NCBI GenBank assembly: GCA_964454545.1
Contig: CAYVTI010000009.1
Coordinates: 1 to 64,000 of the forward strand
Length of the DNA stretch: 64,000 nucleotides
DNA from: JABCZZ01 sp964454545
Lineage (GTDB): Bacteria > Pseudomonadota > Alphaproteobacteria > Rickettsiales > JABCZZ01
Direction: 5' to 3'
In this document: positions 8,547 to 16,698 of the stretch, in pieces
How the letters are laid out: each line of letters begins with the position of its first letter
How positions within the stretch are numbered: position 1 is the first letter of the stretch
The notes under the pieces: model-generated
What the model was told of the DNA's origin: nothing
Seen by the model: only the letters and a program-made list of their open reading frames with translations
Database searches by the model: none
Translations under genes and position numbers: made by a program

Positions 8547-9326
8547 ATGAACAGAAGAACGCCAATTTACGAAGGAAAGGCCAAACAGCTTTTCGAAGGG
8601 CCCGAGCCGGGAACGCTTATCCAGCATTTCAAGGACGATGCAACCGCTTTTAATAATGTAAAGAAAGGGGTCATAAACGGCAAAGGGGTTATCAATAACC
8701 GTATTTCGGAATATCTGATGCTGCGCCTCACCGAAATCGGCATTCCGACGCATTTCATCCGCACGCTCAACATGCGCGAGCAGTTGGTCAAGGCGGTGGA
8801 AATCGTACCGCTCGAAGTGATCGTGCGCAACGTCGCAGCGGGGAGTTTTTCCAAACGTTTCGGCGTGGACGAAGGAGCGCAACTCCCCTACCCGATCATT
8901 GAGTTCTGCCTGAAAAGCGATAAGCTAGGCGATCCTATCGTCGCGCCCGAAATCGTTATTGCTTTTCAATGGGCGCAACCGAATGAACTTGAGGACATTA
9001 CCTCCATGTCCCTGCGTATCAATGACTTCCTGAGTGGCCTGTTCCTGGGAGTGGGAATAAAGCTGGTCGACTTTAAAATTGAGTTTGGCCGCCTGTATGA
9101 AGGCAACACCGTCCAGATTGTGCTCGCGGATGAAATAAGCCCGGACTGCTGCCGCCTGTGGGATATAAAAACCGGTGAGAAACTGGACAAGGATCGCTTC
9201 CGCCGCGATCTGGGCAAAGTGGAAGAAGCCTATCGGGAAGTCGCCCAGAGGCTTGGCGTTCTTGCAGGGGGCGATGTGGAACCTATCGCCAAGGCGAAGA
9301 CCAAGGCAAAGAAAAAGACTAAATAG
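8547..9326 (+). CDS. purC: Phosphoribosylaminoimidazole-succinocarboxamide synthase
   Basis: PurC joins CAIR and aspartate in step 7 (bacterial numbering) of purine synthesis. From the ATG at 8547 the protein is 259 residues and begins MNRRTPIYEGKAKQLFEGPE, as alphaproteobacterial PurC does. EVIVRNVAAGSFSKRFG and SPDCCRLWD are family signatures. An upstream in-frame ATG at 8502 would add 15 residues unlike homologues; AGTGGAA precedes 8547. The C-terminus ends in a lysine-rich tail (KAKTKAKKKTK), which is an unusual but short extension. purS follows after 21 bases. Confidence 0.96.
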   Translation: MNRRTPIYEGKAKQLFEGPEPGTLIQHFKDDATAFNNVKKGVINGKGVINNRISEYLMLRLTEIGIPTHFIRTLNMREQLVKAVEIVPLEVIVRNVAAGSFSKRFGVDEGAQLPYPIIEFCLKSDKLGDPIVAPEIVIAFQWAQPNELEDITSMSLRINDFLSGLFLGVGIKLVDFKIEFGRLYEGNTVQIVLADEISPDCCRLWDIKTGEKLDKDRFRRDLGKVEEAYREVAQRLGVLAGGDVEPIAKAKTKAKKKTK

Positions 9327-9347
9327 CATCTCAGGTTTTGAACATTT

Positions 9348-9587
9348 ATGAAAGCAAAAATACATGTAACCCTTAAGAACGGCGTGCTTGATCCGCAGGG
9401 AAAAGCAATATCGGGAGCGCTGAATCATCTCGGTTTCCAGAATGTGGAAGCCGTGCGGCAGGGAAAATATATTGAAGTGGAACTGAAGGAAACGGATACT
9501 AAGAAAGCGCACATCGAAGTGGATTCTATGTGCAAGAAGTTGCTTGCCAACACCGTGATTGAGAATTACCGGTTCGAACTAGAGTAG
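9348..9587 (+). CDS. purS: Phosphoribosylformylglycinamidine synthase subunit PurS
   Basis: The 79-residue protein has the PurS layout: a beta strand KAKIHVTLKNGVLDPQG, then GFQNVEAVRQGKYIEVEL, and a C-terminal MCKKLLANTVIENYRFEL. PurS bridges PurL and PurQ in the three-part FGAM synthase. The usual purQ and purL do not follow; after a palindromic spacer the next gene is convergent fabG. The partners must therefore lie elsewhere in the genome. Confidence 0.95.
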   Translation: MKAKIHVTLKNGVLDPQGKAISGALNHLGFQNVEAVRQGKYIEVELKETDTKKAHIEVDSMCKKLLANTVIENYRFELE

Positions 9588-9593
9588 AATAGG

Positions 9594-9653
9594 GGAAGCC
9601 GGAAAATTGAGAAGTCAAGAAATTCCCGTCTTCTCGGCTTCCGGACTTCTCAA
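9594..9653. repeat. Interleaved inverted repeats between purS and fabG
   Basis: GGAAGCCG (9594-9601) pairs with CGGCTTCC (9635-9642), and TTGAGAAGTC (9607-9616) pairs with GACTTCTCAA (9644-9653). The order A-B-A'-B' means both helices together would form a pseudoknot. Alternatively GAGAAG (9609-9614) can pair with CTTCTC (9630-9635). The element lies between convergent genes and may act as a terminator for both, or be a dispersed repeat. Confidence 0.55.
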
Positions 9654-9664
9654 GCTCCAGTCCT

Positions 9665-10408
9665 TTACACCATTAGTAATCCGCCATTCACATGGATGGT
9701 CTGGCCGGTAATGTAGCTTGCGGCGTCGCTTGCCAGAAACAGCACGCTCCCCGCCACATCTTCAGGCAGACCAAAGCGTCCTGCAGGAATATTATTTGTA
9801 ATGCGCTTCTGCTGTTCTTCGTTCAGTGCGTCCGTCATAGCGGTCTTGATAAAACCGGGCGCAACGCAGTTTACCGTCACATTCCTGCTGGCGATCTCCT
9901 GCGCGATTGCCTTGGTCATGCCGGCAACGCCTGCCTTTGAGGCGCAATAATTCGCCTGCCCGGGATTTCCCATTGTCCCCACAATGGAAGTGATGTTTAT
10001 GATACGTCCCGCACGGCGTTTCACCATGCCTTTCATGGTAGCGCGTATCAGGCGGAATGTAGCGGTGAGGTTGACATCAATCACCTGCTGCCATTCTTCG
10101 TCCTTCATGCGCATGCTGAGATTATCGCGTGTCACCCCGGCATTGCAGACAAGGATATCGATATGCCCCAATGCGCTCTCAGCAGATTTGATCAGTCCTT
10201 CAGTAGAAGAGGGATCGGATAAATTACAGGTTAAGGGAACTGCAGCATTACCCAATGAGACATTAAGTGCGTCCAGCGCCTCTTTACGCGTACCGGAAAT
10301 GACAAGCTTTACGCCATTATCGTGTAACGCCTTGGCGATAGCACCGCCAATGCCACCGGAGGCTCCAGTCACCAGCGCAGTCTTTCCTGATAAGTTTGCT
10401 GTTAACAT
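9665..10408 (-). CDS. fabG: 3-oxoacyl-[acyl-carrier-protein] reductase
   Basis: This is a 247-residue short-chain dehydrogenase. It has a TGASGGIGGAIA cofactor loop, CNAGVTRDNLSMRM, a catalytic Ser in NITSIVG, the YCASKAG (Tyr-x-x-x-Lys) pair and a C-terminal GQTIHVNGGLLMV. Length and the NAGVTRD motif are typical of FabG, which reduces 3-ketoacyl-ACP with NADPH in fatty-acid elongation. It is not next to acpP or fabD here, so assignment rests on sequence alone; a specialised SDR is a minor alternative. Confidence 0.92.
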   Translation of the reverse strand: MLTANLSGKTALVTGASGGIGGAIAKALHDNGVKLVISGTRKEALDALNVSLGNAAVPLTCNLSDPSSTEGLIKSAESALGHIDILVCNAGVTRDNLSMRMKDEEWQQVIDVNLTATFRLIRATMKGMVKRRAGRIINITSIVGTMGNPGQANYCASKAGVAGMTKAIAQEIASRNVTVNCVAPGFIKTAMTDALNEEQQKRITNNIPAGRFGLPEDVAGSVLFLASDAASYITGQTIHVNGGLLMV

Positions 10409-10435
10409 TGTATCCGGTATGCCCTGTCAACAGCC

Positions 10436-10603
10436 TTAGCGATTAAAGCCATTTGAAACTTGGTTAAAAGTATTTGTTATGTTTGTACCTATGAACGTTA
10501 TTGCAGCCACTATAACAATTGAAATAAACGCCCCGATAAGCGCATATTCAATCACCGTAGCACCACCCTCGTCCTTAATAATAAGGGCACAGATTTTTCG
10601 CAT
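10436..10603 (-). CDS. Flp/Fap-type IVb pilin, 55 residues
   Basis: The minus strand encodes a 55-residue protein starting MRKICALIIKDEGGATVIEY. The GATVIEYALIGA segment is the Flp pilin hallmark: a prepilin peptidase site after Gly, a Glu at mature position 5 and an adjacent Tyr. It is followed by a hydrophobic helix (FISIVIVAAITFIG) and a short polar tail. Flp pilins are exported and assembled into adhesive Tad pili. No tad/cpa assembly genes are in the window, so this is an orphan pilin gene or its locus is elsewhere. It is preceded by an extended -10 promoter. Confidence 0.85.
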   Translation of the reverse strand: MRKICALIIKDEGGATVIEYALIGAFISIVIVAAITFIGTNITNTFNQVSNGFNR

Positions 10604-10638
10604 AATCAAATATTTTTTTAGGCTATTATTTTCTAACG

Positions 10639-10647
10639 ATTATACCA
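10639..10647 (-). promoter_or_regulatory. Extended -10 promoter for the Flp pilin gene
   Basis: On the minus strand TGGTATAAT (TGn plus a perfect TATAAT) lies about 36 bases before the pilin ATG. The corresponding -35 region is poor, which is consistent with an extended -10 promoter. The surrounding 80 bases are very AT rich. Predicted by motif only. Confidence 0.5.
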
Positions 10648-10703
10648 TATCCTATGTAAATTAACATATAAACATTAAGAATTCGGCGTATTATGGTAAA
10701 ATT

Positions 10704-11582
10704 ATGACATCGATTCTAAATTATCTTACCCTTTCAGACCCTTCTTATCCGGTCAGGCCACGCCATATCGCTTATTATGAATATGGCGATACAAAAAACC
10801 CCAATATTATATTATGCGTACATGGATTATCCCGTAACGGACTGGATTTCGAACCGCTGGCGCAATCATTATCGGCTGAATACCGGATCCTATGCCCGGA
10901 TATGGCGGGACGCGGCAAAAGCGACTGGCTGGAAAATAAGTCGGATTACAATTACACAACCTATGTCTCCGATGTCATGGCGCTGATTGCGCATCTTAAA
11001 ATATCCCGTCTGGACTGGATTGGAACCTCTATGGGCGGGATAATAGGCATGATGATCGCCGCAGGATACCCGCCAATGATAAAGCGGCTTATCCTGAATG
11101 ACATCGGCATGACAGTTGCGAGCGGCGGGCTCAAGCGTATCGTGGGCTATGTCGGAACATCGAGAATATTCGCCAGTGCGGAAGAAGCGGAATCCTATAT
11201 GAAATCAACTTTCATAACCTTTGGCCTGTCTACGCCGGAGGAATGGAAAATCCTGTTCGATACCAGCTTCAACAAACTGGCAGATGGCCGCTATGCCTTG
11301 AAATACGATCCGGATATAAGCCAGCCGTTCCGTGCAATGGCAAGCAGTAACGACGAAATCAAGGATATAGATCTGTCAAACCTCTGGAACATGATTACAT
11401 GCCCTGCGCTTATATTGCGTGGCGAAACGTCCGACATACTCACCCGGAAAACCGCAGAAGCAATGCAGAGCAGCAGGCCGGATGTAATGCTGGTCGAGTT
11501 TGCCGCCACAGGCCATGCACCTGCCTTGATCAACAGCCACCAGATTAAAACCATAACGGATTGGCTTGACATTAAAGCATAG
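10704..11582 (+). CDS. Alpha/beta hydrolase
   Basis: The 292-residue protein shows the alpha/beta hydrolase order. CVHGLSRNG forms the oxyanion loop, and CPDMAGRGKSDW follows. The nucleophile elbow is GTSMGG, with Ser near residue 114. An acid lies in RGETSDILT and a late His in TGHAPAL. The catalytic triad is therefore complete. No signal peptide is present, so it acts in the cytosol. The substrate cannot be told from sequence; it resembles esterases or lactonases of the meta-cleavage hydrolase group. A secreted intradiol-dioxygenase-like gene follows after 39 bases, possibly cotranscribed. Confidence 0.85.
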   Translation: MTSILNYLTLSDPSYPVRPRHIAYYEYGDTKNPNIILCVHGLSRNGLDFEPLAQSLSAEYRILCPDMAGRGKSDWLENKSDYNYTTYVSDVMALIAHLKISRLDWIGTSMGGIIGMMIAAGYPPMIKRLILNDIGMTVASGGLKRIVGYVGTSRIFASAEEAESYMKSTFITFGLSTPEEWKILFDTSFNKLADGRYALKYDPDISQPFRAMASSNDEIKDIDLSNLWNMITCPALILRGETSDILTRKTAEAMQSSRPDVMLVEFAATGHAPALINSHQIKTITDWLDIKA

Positions 11583-11621
11583 TGCTGAGATGTTATGCAT
11601 ATATATTGTTCATGGTGAAAA

Positions 11622-12269
11622 ATGAGAGCAGCATTATTACTTATTCTTTCGCTTTTACCTGCAGTTGCCTTCGCAGAGCAGAAAGCCGACCATATCAATA
11701 AATGTGATACCACTCCTTCGATAAAAACCAATGATTATCCTGGAAAGGAAACGATAGTCAGCTCGAATAACCTTGCGCTGCCCGAGGGCAAGGCTGTGTC
11801 CGCGCATGGGCAGAAAGTATACATCTATGGCCGGGTACTTGATAAAAACTGCGTGCCGGTGAGCGACGTAATCGTGGAGATATGGCAAGCTAACCCGAAG
11901 GGGAAATACGTTACTTCCTCCCTTGAAGACAGACTTGATCCCTATCCCCTTTTCACTGGAACAGGACGCGCAGTCACTGATAATTTGGGCAGGTTCAATT
12001 TCATCACCCTGTTTCCCGGGGAAGAAAAGCCGCACCATGCTCCCCATATTCATTTCCTGATCACTCACAACAAGTTCCCCCGGCTGAATACTGAGATGTT
12101 CTTCGCTGATGATACCCGCAATGGCGATGATGCATGGCTTAATAAAATATCTCCCGAAAAGCGTAACTTGCTTACGGCAAAAGTGTCGGAGTTTCAGCAT
12201 CCGGAAGATGGCGTAGCAGTGAACTGGGACATCATCCTCGACGGGACAAACGATTTCAGGAAGTTTTAA
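11622..12269 (+). CDS. Exported intradiol ring-cleavage dioxygenase-like protein
   Basis: A cleavable signal peptide (residues 1-18, ending AVAFA) precedes a protocatechuate-3,4-dioxygenase-beta-like fold. The core shows VYIYGRVLDKNCVPV, VEIWQANPKGKY and a late PHIHF. Tyr96, His142 and His144 correspond to three of the four Fe(III) ligands. The fourth, axial Tyr, normally in a PGPYPW-like loop, is missing: the loop reads PGEEKPHHAPHIHF. Ring-cleavage activity is therefore uncertain. Periplasmic location is also atypical for catabolic dioxygenases. The 3' end overlaps the convergent lpxB by 14 bases. Confidence 0.75.
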   Translation: MRAALLLILSLLPAVAFAEQKADHINKCDTTPSIKTNDYPGKETIVSSNNLALPEGKAVSAHGQKVYIYGRVLDKNCVPVSDVIVEIWQANPKGKYVTSSLEDRLDPYPLFTGTGRAVTDNLGRFNFITLFPGEEKPHHAPHIHFLITHNKFPRLNTEMFFADDTRNGDDAWLNKISPEKRNLLTAKVSEFQHPEDGVAVNWDIILDGTNDFRKF

Positions 12270-13383
12270 GTTTCAGTATTTCTTCCACGGCAATAAGGCT
12301 TGGATTGCGTGGATTTCCGCCATGTAATATCTGTATGGCTTTAGCGACATCTGCGCGTTGTTTCTGCATTTCCTCAGGATTTGCCAGCTGTTCTAGAGCC
12401 GTTTTTATTTCTGCGGCTGTGCAGCGTTCCTGCATCAGTTCGGGCACGATTTCCTTATCTACCGCGATATTCACAAGGCTGGCATATTTTATCAACAGCA
12501 TCCTGCGGATGAGCCATGCAGATATGGCGCTTACCCTATGCGCTACAATCATCGGCACATGATGGGCAGCCAGTTCCAGCGTCACGGTGCCCGACTTGCT
12601 GAGCGCCATATCTGCTGCGGCAAAGGCATCATACTTTTCCGCAAAGTCACACACGATAATATCCGAAGGCACTGCTTTTCTGATAAACTCTTTCACCTGC
12701 GGGCCGGCAAGGATTACTATTCTATAATCAGACAGGGATTTTGCTGCTGAAATAAAGATTGGCAAATGGTGCATCACTTCACCCTTGCGGCTGCCGGGCA
12801 ATACGAGAAGCAGTTTCTCCCCGGCTGCTATTCCGTGCAGATTACGAAATCCGGCCCCGTTTCCCTGCGGCGGCTGCCACAGGGCGGGATGGCCGGTAAA
12901 TACAGTTTTCAGGCCTTCCTTTTCAAAACATTGCGGTTCAAACGGCAGCAGTGCAAGCAGCATATCGAACAGTTCCGCCGTCTTGCGCGCACGCTGGGGC
13001 TTATAGGCCCACACGCTTGGAGCGACGTAATGGACGCGCTTTATCGTCCGCGTCTCGGGATTGTCTTTCAGCATCTTTGCCAGGCGGAAATTAAATCCCG
13101 GTGAGTCTATGGTCACAACAACATCCGGTTTCTTTTGGGCTATATCGTCTGCCGTCGCGCGCAGGAGCTTCAGGAATTTCGGTATATGCGGCAATACTTC
13201 CCAGAACCCCATGACGGAAAGCTCTTCATAAGGAAAAAGACTCGCTAAGCCTTCGTGTTGCATTGCAGCGCCGCCAATACCGGCAAAAGGGGTGCCAGGC
13301 CGTAAGGATCTGAGCGCACTCATCAGCCCGGCTCCCAGCGCATCCCCGGAAGCTTCGCCTGCAACTAAATAAATAAGTGGCAT
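12256..13383 (-). CDS. lpxB: Lipid-A-disaccharide synthase
   Basis: The 375-residue GT19 enzyme starts LIYLVAGEASGDALGAGLM. It contains SVMGFWEVLPHI, DSPGFNFRLAK, HYVAPSVWAYKP and LPGSRKGEV, all conserved LpxB blocks. It condenses UDP-2,3-diacylglucosamine with lipid X to give the lipid A disaccharide at the inner membrane. It is the last gene of the bamA-lpxB operon, two bases after lpxI, and its substrate is the product of that enzyme. Confidence 0.97.
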   Translation of the reverse strand: MPLIYLVAGEASGDALGAGLMSALRSLRPGTPFAGIGGAAMQHEGLASLFPYEELSVMGFWEVLPHIPKFLKLLRATADDIAQKKPDVVVTIDSPGFNFRLAKMLKDNPETRTIKRVHYVAPSVWAYKPQRARKTAELFDMLLALLPFEPQCFEKEGLKTVFTGHPALWQPPQGNGAGFRNLHGIAAGEKLLLVLPGSRKGEVMHHLPIFISAAKSLSDYRIVILAGPQVKEFIRKAVPSDIIVCDFAEKYDAFAAADMALSKSGTVTLELAAHHVPMIVAHRVSAISAWLIRRMLLIKYASLVNIAVDKEIVPELMQERCTAAEIKTALEQLANPEEMQKQRADVAKAIQILHGGNPRNPSLIAVEEILKLKTS

Positions 13384-13385
13384 TC

Positions 13386-14240
13386 CTACTCACCCAGAGA
13401 GAAACCGATAACGAAAAGCCCCAAAGCATCCGCCATCCGGACTACTTCCCGGCGGTTCACGATTAATGAATGCTTTGCTTCAACGGCAACTCCTGTAAAG
13501 CCTGCACGGTGCACAAGCTCAATCGTCTGTTCCCCAATAGTGGGAAGATCGACGCGGTCTTCCTGTATCGGCTTGCGGGCTTTCACCAGAACGCCACCTC
13601 TGCCTTCACCCTTGATAGCGGCGCAGCGTTCTATAAGCGCGTCCGTACCTTCGACCGCTTCAATACCCAGCACAAGCCCGTTCTTGACAATCACTCCCTG
13701 GCCGACGTCAAACGTCCCAATCGCACGCACGACACGCGCGCCAAGCTCAATATCCTTCTGCGCCTGCCTGTCGGGCAGGTTCTGGCCAAGCGGCCCTTCC
13801 GGGGCGACCATGTCCTGCATGATTTCATCGCTGCCTATAATGCGGAAGCCATTCTCCTCAAGGAACGCGACAATGACTTTGAAAATGGCCGCATCACCGC
13901 CAAAAAGAGAAAATCCCAGCTTGGCAATGAGTTTTGCTCCCATTGCATCGGGACGCAAGGACTTAATGGATGGACGGTTAATCTTGCCTGCCAGTACCAG
14001 CTCTTCCACCCCTGCCCTCTTTAATTGCTCCATCGCAGCGCCGATGGCACCGAGATTAATCCAGACATGAGGAGCATTTTCCACCGTCTCGGGATCCGTT
14101 TCGCCCTCAATTGCTACCACGAAAACGCTGCGGCCGTTCTTCAATACCCGGTCAACCATCTGGCGCGGCAGATGGCCGCTGCCGGCTATAATGCCGAGCG
14201 CAGTATAGGTTTCCTGAATCATCAACGCATTACTGCTCAT
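13386..14240 (-). CDS. lpxI: UDP-2,3-diacylglucosamine diphosphatase LpxI
   Basis: LpxI (formerly DUF1009) replaces LpxH in alphaproteobacteria and releases lipid X from UDP-2,3-diacylglucosamine. The 284-residue product has GIIAGSGHLPRQMVD, VLAGKINRPSI and, in the catalytic half, EGTDALIERC followed by a VKARKPIQEDRVDLPTIG segment. It lies between lpxA and lpxB as expected for the pathway order. A small palindrome (CCTGCC...GGCAGG near 13762-13778) is translated as NLPDRQA and may be a further in-frame repeat, although it is short. Confidence 0.95.
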   Translation of the reverse strand: MSSNALMIQETYTALGIIAGSGHLPRQMVDRVLKNGRSVFVVAIEGETDPETVENAPHVWINLGAIGAAMEQLKRAGVEELVLAGKINRPSIKSLRPDAMGAKLIAKLGFSLFGGDAAIFKVIVAFLEENGFRIIGSDEIMQDMVAPEGPLGQNLPDRQAQKDIELGARVVRAIGTFDVGQGVIVKNGLVLGIEAVEGTDALIERCAAIKGEGRGGVLVKARKPIQEDRVDLPTIGEQTIELVHRAGFTGVAVEAKHSLIVNRREVVRMADALGLFVIGFSLGE

Positions 14241-14259
14241 ATATAGCTAAGTATACACT

Positions 14260-15051
14260 CTACGCCGCAGGAGTGCAAAGGGAACGCGCACCCTTGTCTT
14301 CCATGAAGTCGATAATTTCCTGAACGGGAGCCACCTTGTTGAAGGCTTCCTGCACTTTGGCCGAGCGCTCAAATAACGTGCCGCTGTCCGCTTCAAAAAG
14401 CATTTTGTACGCATTGCGCAAGGCATGGATAGTTTCGCGGTCAAAATTACGCCGCTTCAGCCCAACAAGGTTAAGCCCGGCAAGCGAAGCGCGTTCGCCA
14501 ATGACTGAACCATAGGGTATCACATCGTTTTCCACTCCCGACATACCGCCGACAATGGCATGCTTGCCGATGCGGACGAACTGGTGCACCGCCGCAAGTC
14601 CGCCGATGATGGCGTAATCGTCCACGAAAACATGTCCTCCGAGGGTAGCATTGTTGGCCATGATCACGTTATTGCCGATGCGGCAGTCATGCGCCACATG
14701 CGCGCCTACCATGAACAGGCAGTTATCCCCCACCTGCGTCAGCATGCCTCCCCCCTGTGTGCCGGGATTCATCGTGACATGTTCGCGTATGATGTTGTTC
14801 TTCCCGATGACCAGCCTGGATTTTTCGCCTTTATATTTGAGATCCTGCGGTATATGGCCGATGGAAGCAAAGGGAAATATCTTTGTGTTTTCTCCTATGG
14901 AAGTAGGACCGCCTATGGAAACATGCGATATCAATTCGACGCCTTCTTCCAGCGTCACTTCACTCCCTACTACACAGAATGCTCCCACTTTCGCGGTGCC
15001 TGTAATTTTTGCGCCTTTTTCTATAATCGCGGTCGGATGTATGTTCGACAT
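14260..15051 (-). CDS. lpxA: Acyl-ACP:UDP-N-acetylglucosamine O-acyltransferase
   Basis: A 263-residue left-handed beta-helix protein with hexapeptide repeats (IHPTAIIEKGAKI, VGAFCVVGSEV and so on). It has the catalytic-region pattern HVAHDCRIGNNVIMANNATLGGH and a C-terminal helical part (GLNLVGLKRRNF). LpxA performs the first committed step of lipid A synthesis in the cytosol. The C-terminal helices extend past the usual end by a short tail (KGARSLCTPAA). The stop lies 19 bases upstream of lpxI. A 99-base AT-rich spacer separates it from fabZ. Confidence 0.97.
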   Translation of the reverse strand: MSNIHPTAIIEKGAKITGTAKVGAFCVVGSEVTLEEGVELISHVSIGGPTSIGENTKIFPFASIGHIPQDLKYKGEKSRLVIGKNNIIREHVTMNPGTQGGGMLTQVGDNCLFMVGAHVAHDCRIGNNVIMANNATLGGHVFVDDYAIIGGLAAVHQFVRIGKHAIVGGMSGVENDVIPYGSVIGERASLAGLNLVGLKRRNFDRETIHALRNAYKMLFEADSGTLFERSAKVQEAFNKVAPVQEIIDFMEDKGARSLCTPAA

Positions 15052-15150
15052 GTCTTACCCAGATATAACAATTCCATTAATGCAGAATGTATAACCACCT
15101 GCCATCAACCTAGCAAATCACAAGTTATTGCAGTTTATTACAGGTAAAAA

Positions 15151-15642
15151 TCAATCAACAATCATCGCACTTATCGTCGCTTCCGCCACCTTGCCGTTCG
15201 CTGTATGGGCTTCGCACATGAATTTCCAGACATTGCCGCGGCTTTTCGCTTTCTGCACATGAATTTCAAGCGTATCCCCCGGTATGACAGGTTTCCGGAA
15301 TTTCGCTTCCTCAATCGACATGAAATATACCAGCTTGCCTTCCGCGCCCTTCCCAAGCGTATGTACGACAAGCAGGGCGGAAGTCTGCGCCATCGCCTCG
15401 ATAATCAGCACACCCGGCATAATCGGCTTCTGCGGGAAATGGCCGGTGAAATGCGGCTCGTTGAACGTTACATTCTTGATACCGGTGGCGGATTCCGCAT
15501 CCACAATATTGATAACGCGGTCGACAAGCAGGAACGGATAGCGGTGGGGGATCATCTGCATGATACGCTCTATGTCCAGCGTGGTTCCCACCTGATGACC
15601 GATTCCATATTCGACTTTCTTCATCTCCGTTTCGTTATTCAT
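15151..15642 (-). CDS. fabZ: 3-hydroxyacyl-[acyl-carrier-protein] dehydratase FabZ
   Basis: From the ATG at 15642 (AAGGAAG about nine bases upstream) the protein is 163 residues. An upstream start at 15666 would add eight residues but has no better signal. The hot-dog signature IPHRYPFLLVDRV, the catalytic His in HFTGHFPQKPIMPGVL and the Glu of LIIEAMAQT are all present. FabZ dehydrates 3-hydroxyacyl-ACPs and competes with LpxD for the same substrate, which explains the shared operon. The start overlaps the lpxD stop by eight bases. Confidence 0.96.
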   Translation of the reverse strand: MNNETEMKKVEYGIGHQVGTTLDIERIMQMIPHRYPFLLVDRVINIVDAESATGIKNVTFNEPHFTGHFPQKPIMPGVLIIEAMAQTSALLVVHTLGKGAEGKLVYFMSIEEAKFRKPVIPGDTLEIHVQKAKSRGNVWKFMCEAHTANGKVAEATISAMIVD

Positions 15643-16672
15643 TTGCCGCTTCCTTTCGTTTAGCAATCCTTGAGATAGCCACGGTCTGGCGATGCCAGTC
15701 CTTTACAGGCACGGCCGGAGAGCCACCGTAAGAAGCGCCGTCAGGAATGTCCGTCATCACGCCGCTCCTTGCCGCAAGCCTTGCGCCATTGCCTATTTTT
15801 AAATGACCTGAAATCCCTGCCTGCCCTCCTATTATCACCCCTGCTCCTATGTTCGTGCTGCCCGCAACGCCCACCTGTGAAACGATGATTGAATATTTTC
15901 CAACCGTTACGTTATGCCCTATCTGAACCAGATTATCGATTTTCGTACCTTCGCCGATGACGGTGTCGCCCGCGGATCCCCTGTCGATACAGGTGCAGGA
16001 GCCTATTTCAACATCGTTGCCGATGATAACGCGTCCAAGCTGGGGCACTTTCACATGCCCGCCTTTCCCCAGCGCAAAGCCGAAACCGTCCTGTCCGATA
16101 TTGACATTACGGTGAATAATGACATTTTCCCCGACCAGACAATGGCTGAGCGTCGATCCGGCTCCAATAGAGCTACCGGCGCCAATGGCCACGCCCGCTT
16201 CAATAACCGCTCCCGCGCCTATGATGCAGTTATGTGCAATTTCCGCATTCTCTCCTATGAAACTACCGAATTCAATGATGCAGTCCCTGCCGATTTTTGC
16301 GGAAGGCGCAATAAACGCCCCCGGCGATATATGTCCTTTCCGGCGCTTTACAGGATAAAATTTCTGCGCGGCAAGCGCGAAGGCGTTGTACGGTTCCGGC
16401 GTTACCAGGAGCGTCATGCCGACAGGAGCATATTTGGTATGTTTTGGATGGATAAAACAAGCGCCTGCCTTGGAGTCCTTCAACGCTTCGATATATTTGG
16501 TGTTATCTAAGAAACTTAGCTGATCTCCCGCCGCCTTATCCAGCGGTGCGGCGTCATACAACAAGAACTTACCGCTGTCAGAAATATCACCGGCTATTTC
16601 CGCGCCGGTCAGTTCAGCTATCTCCTTTAGGCTGAACGGACCGGCATTATTAAAAAAACGTGGATCTGCCAT
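15635..16672 (-). CDS. lpxD: UDP-3-O-(3-hydroxyacyl)glucosamine N-acyltransferase
   Basis: The 345-residue protein has an N-terminal uridine-binding domain (SFLDNTKYIEALKDSKAGAC), a hexapeptide beta-helix (HISPGAFIAPSAKIGRDCII onward) and a C-terminal helix. The conserved NIGQDGFGFA and LVQIGHNV segments contain the catalytic His. LpxD adds the second 3-hydroxyacyl chain in lipid A synthesis. The order skp-lpxD-fabZ-lpxA is the standard proteobacterial arrangement. Confidence 0.97.
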   Translation of the reverse strand: MADPRFFNNAGPFSLKEIAELTGAEIAGDISDSGKFLLYDAAPLDKAAGDQLSFLDNTKYIEALKDSKAGACFIHPKHTKYAPVGMTLLVTPEPYNAFALAAQKFYPVKRRKGHISPGAFIAPSAKIGRDCIIEFGSFIGENAEIAHNCIIGAGAVIEAGVAIGAGSSIGAGSTLSHCLVGENVIIHRNVNIGQDGFGFALGKGGHVKVPQLGRVIIGNDVEIGSCTCIDRGSAGDTVIGEGTKIDNLVQIGHNVTVGKYSIIVSQVGVAGSTNIGAGVIIGGQAGISGHLKIGNGARLAARSGVMTDIPDGASYGGSPAVPVKDWHRQTVAISRIAKRKEAANE

Positions 16673-16698
16673 ATACCTGCAGGAAATTCCGCCCTGAC

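Noticed and set aside
13762..13778. CCTGCC...GGCAGG palindrome in lpxI as another inserted element
   Set aside because: Six-base arms are too short to separate from chance, and the translated NLPDRQA lies in a segment that varies between LpxI proteins.
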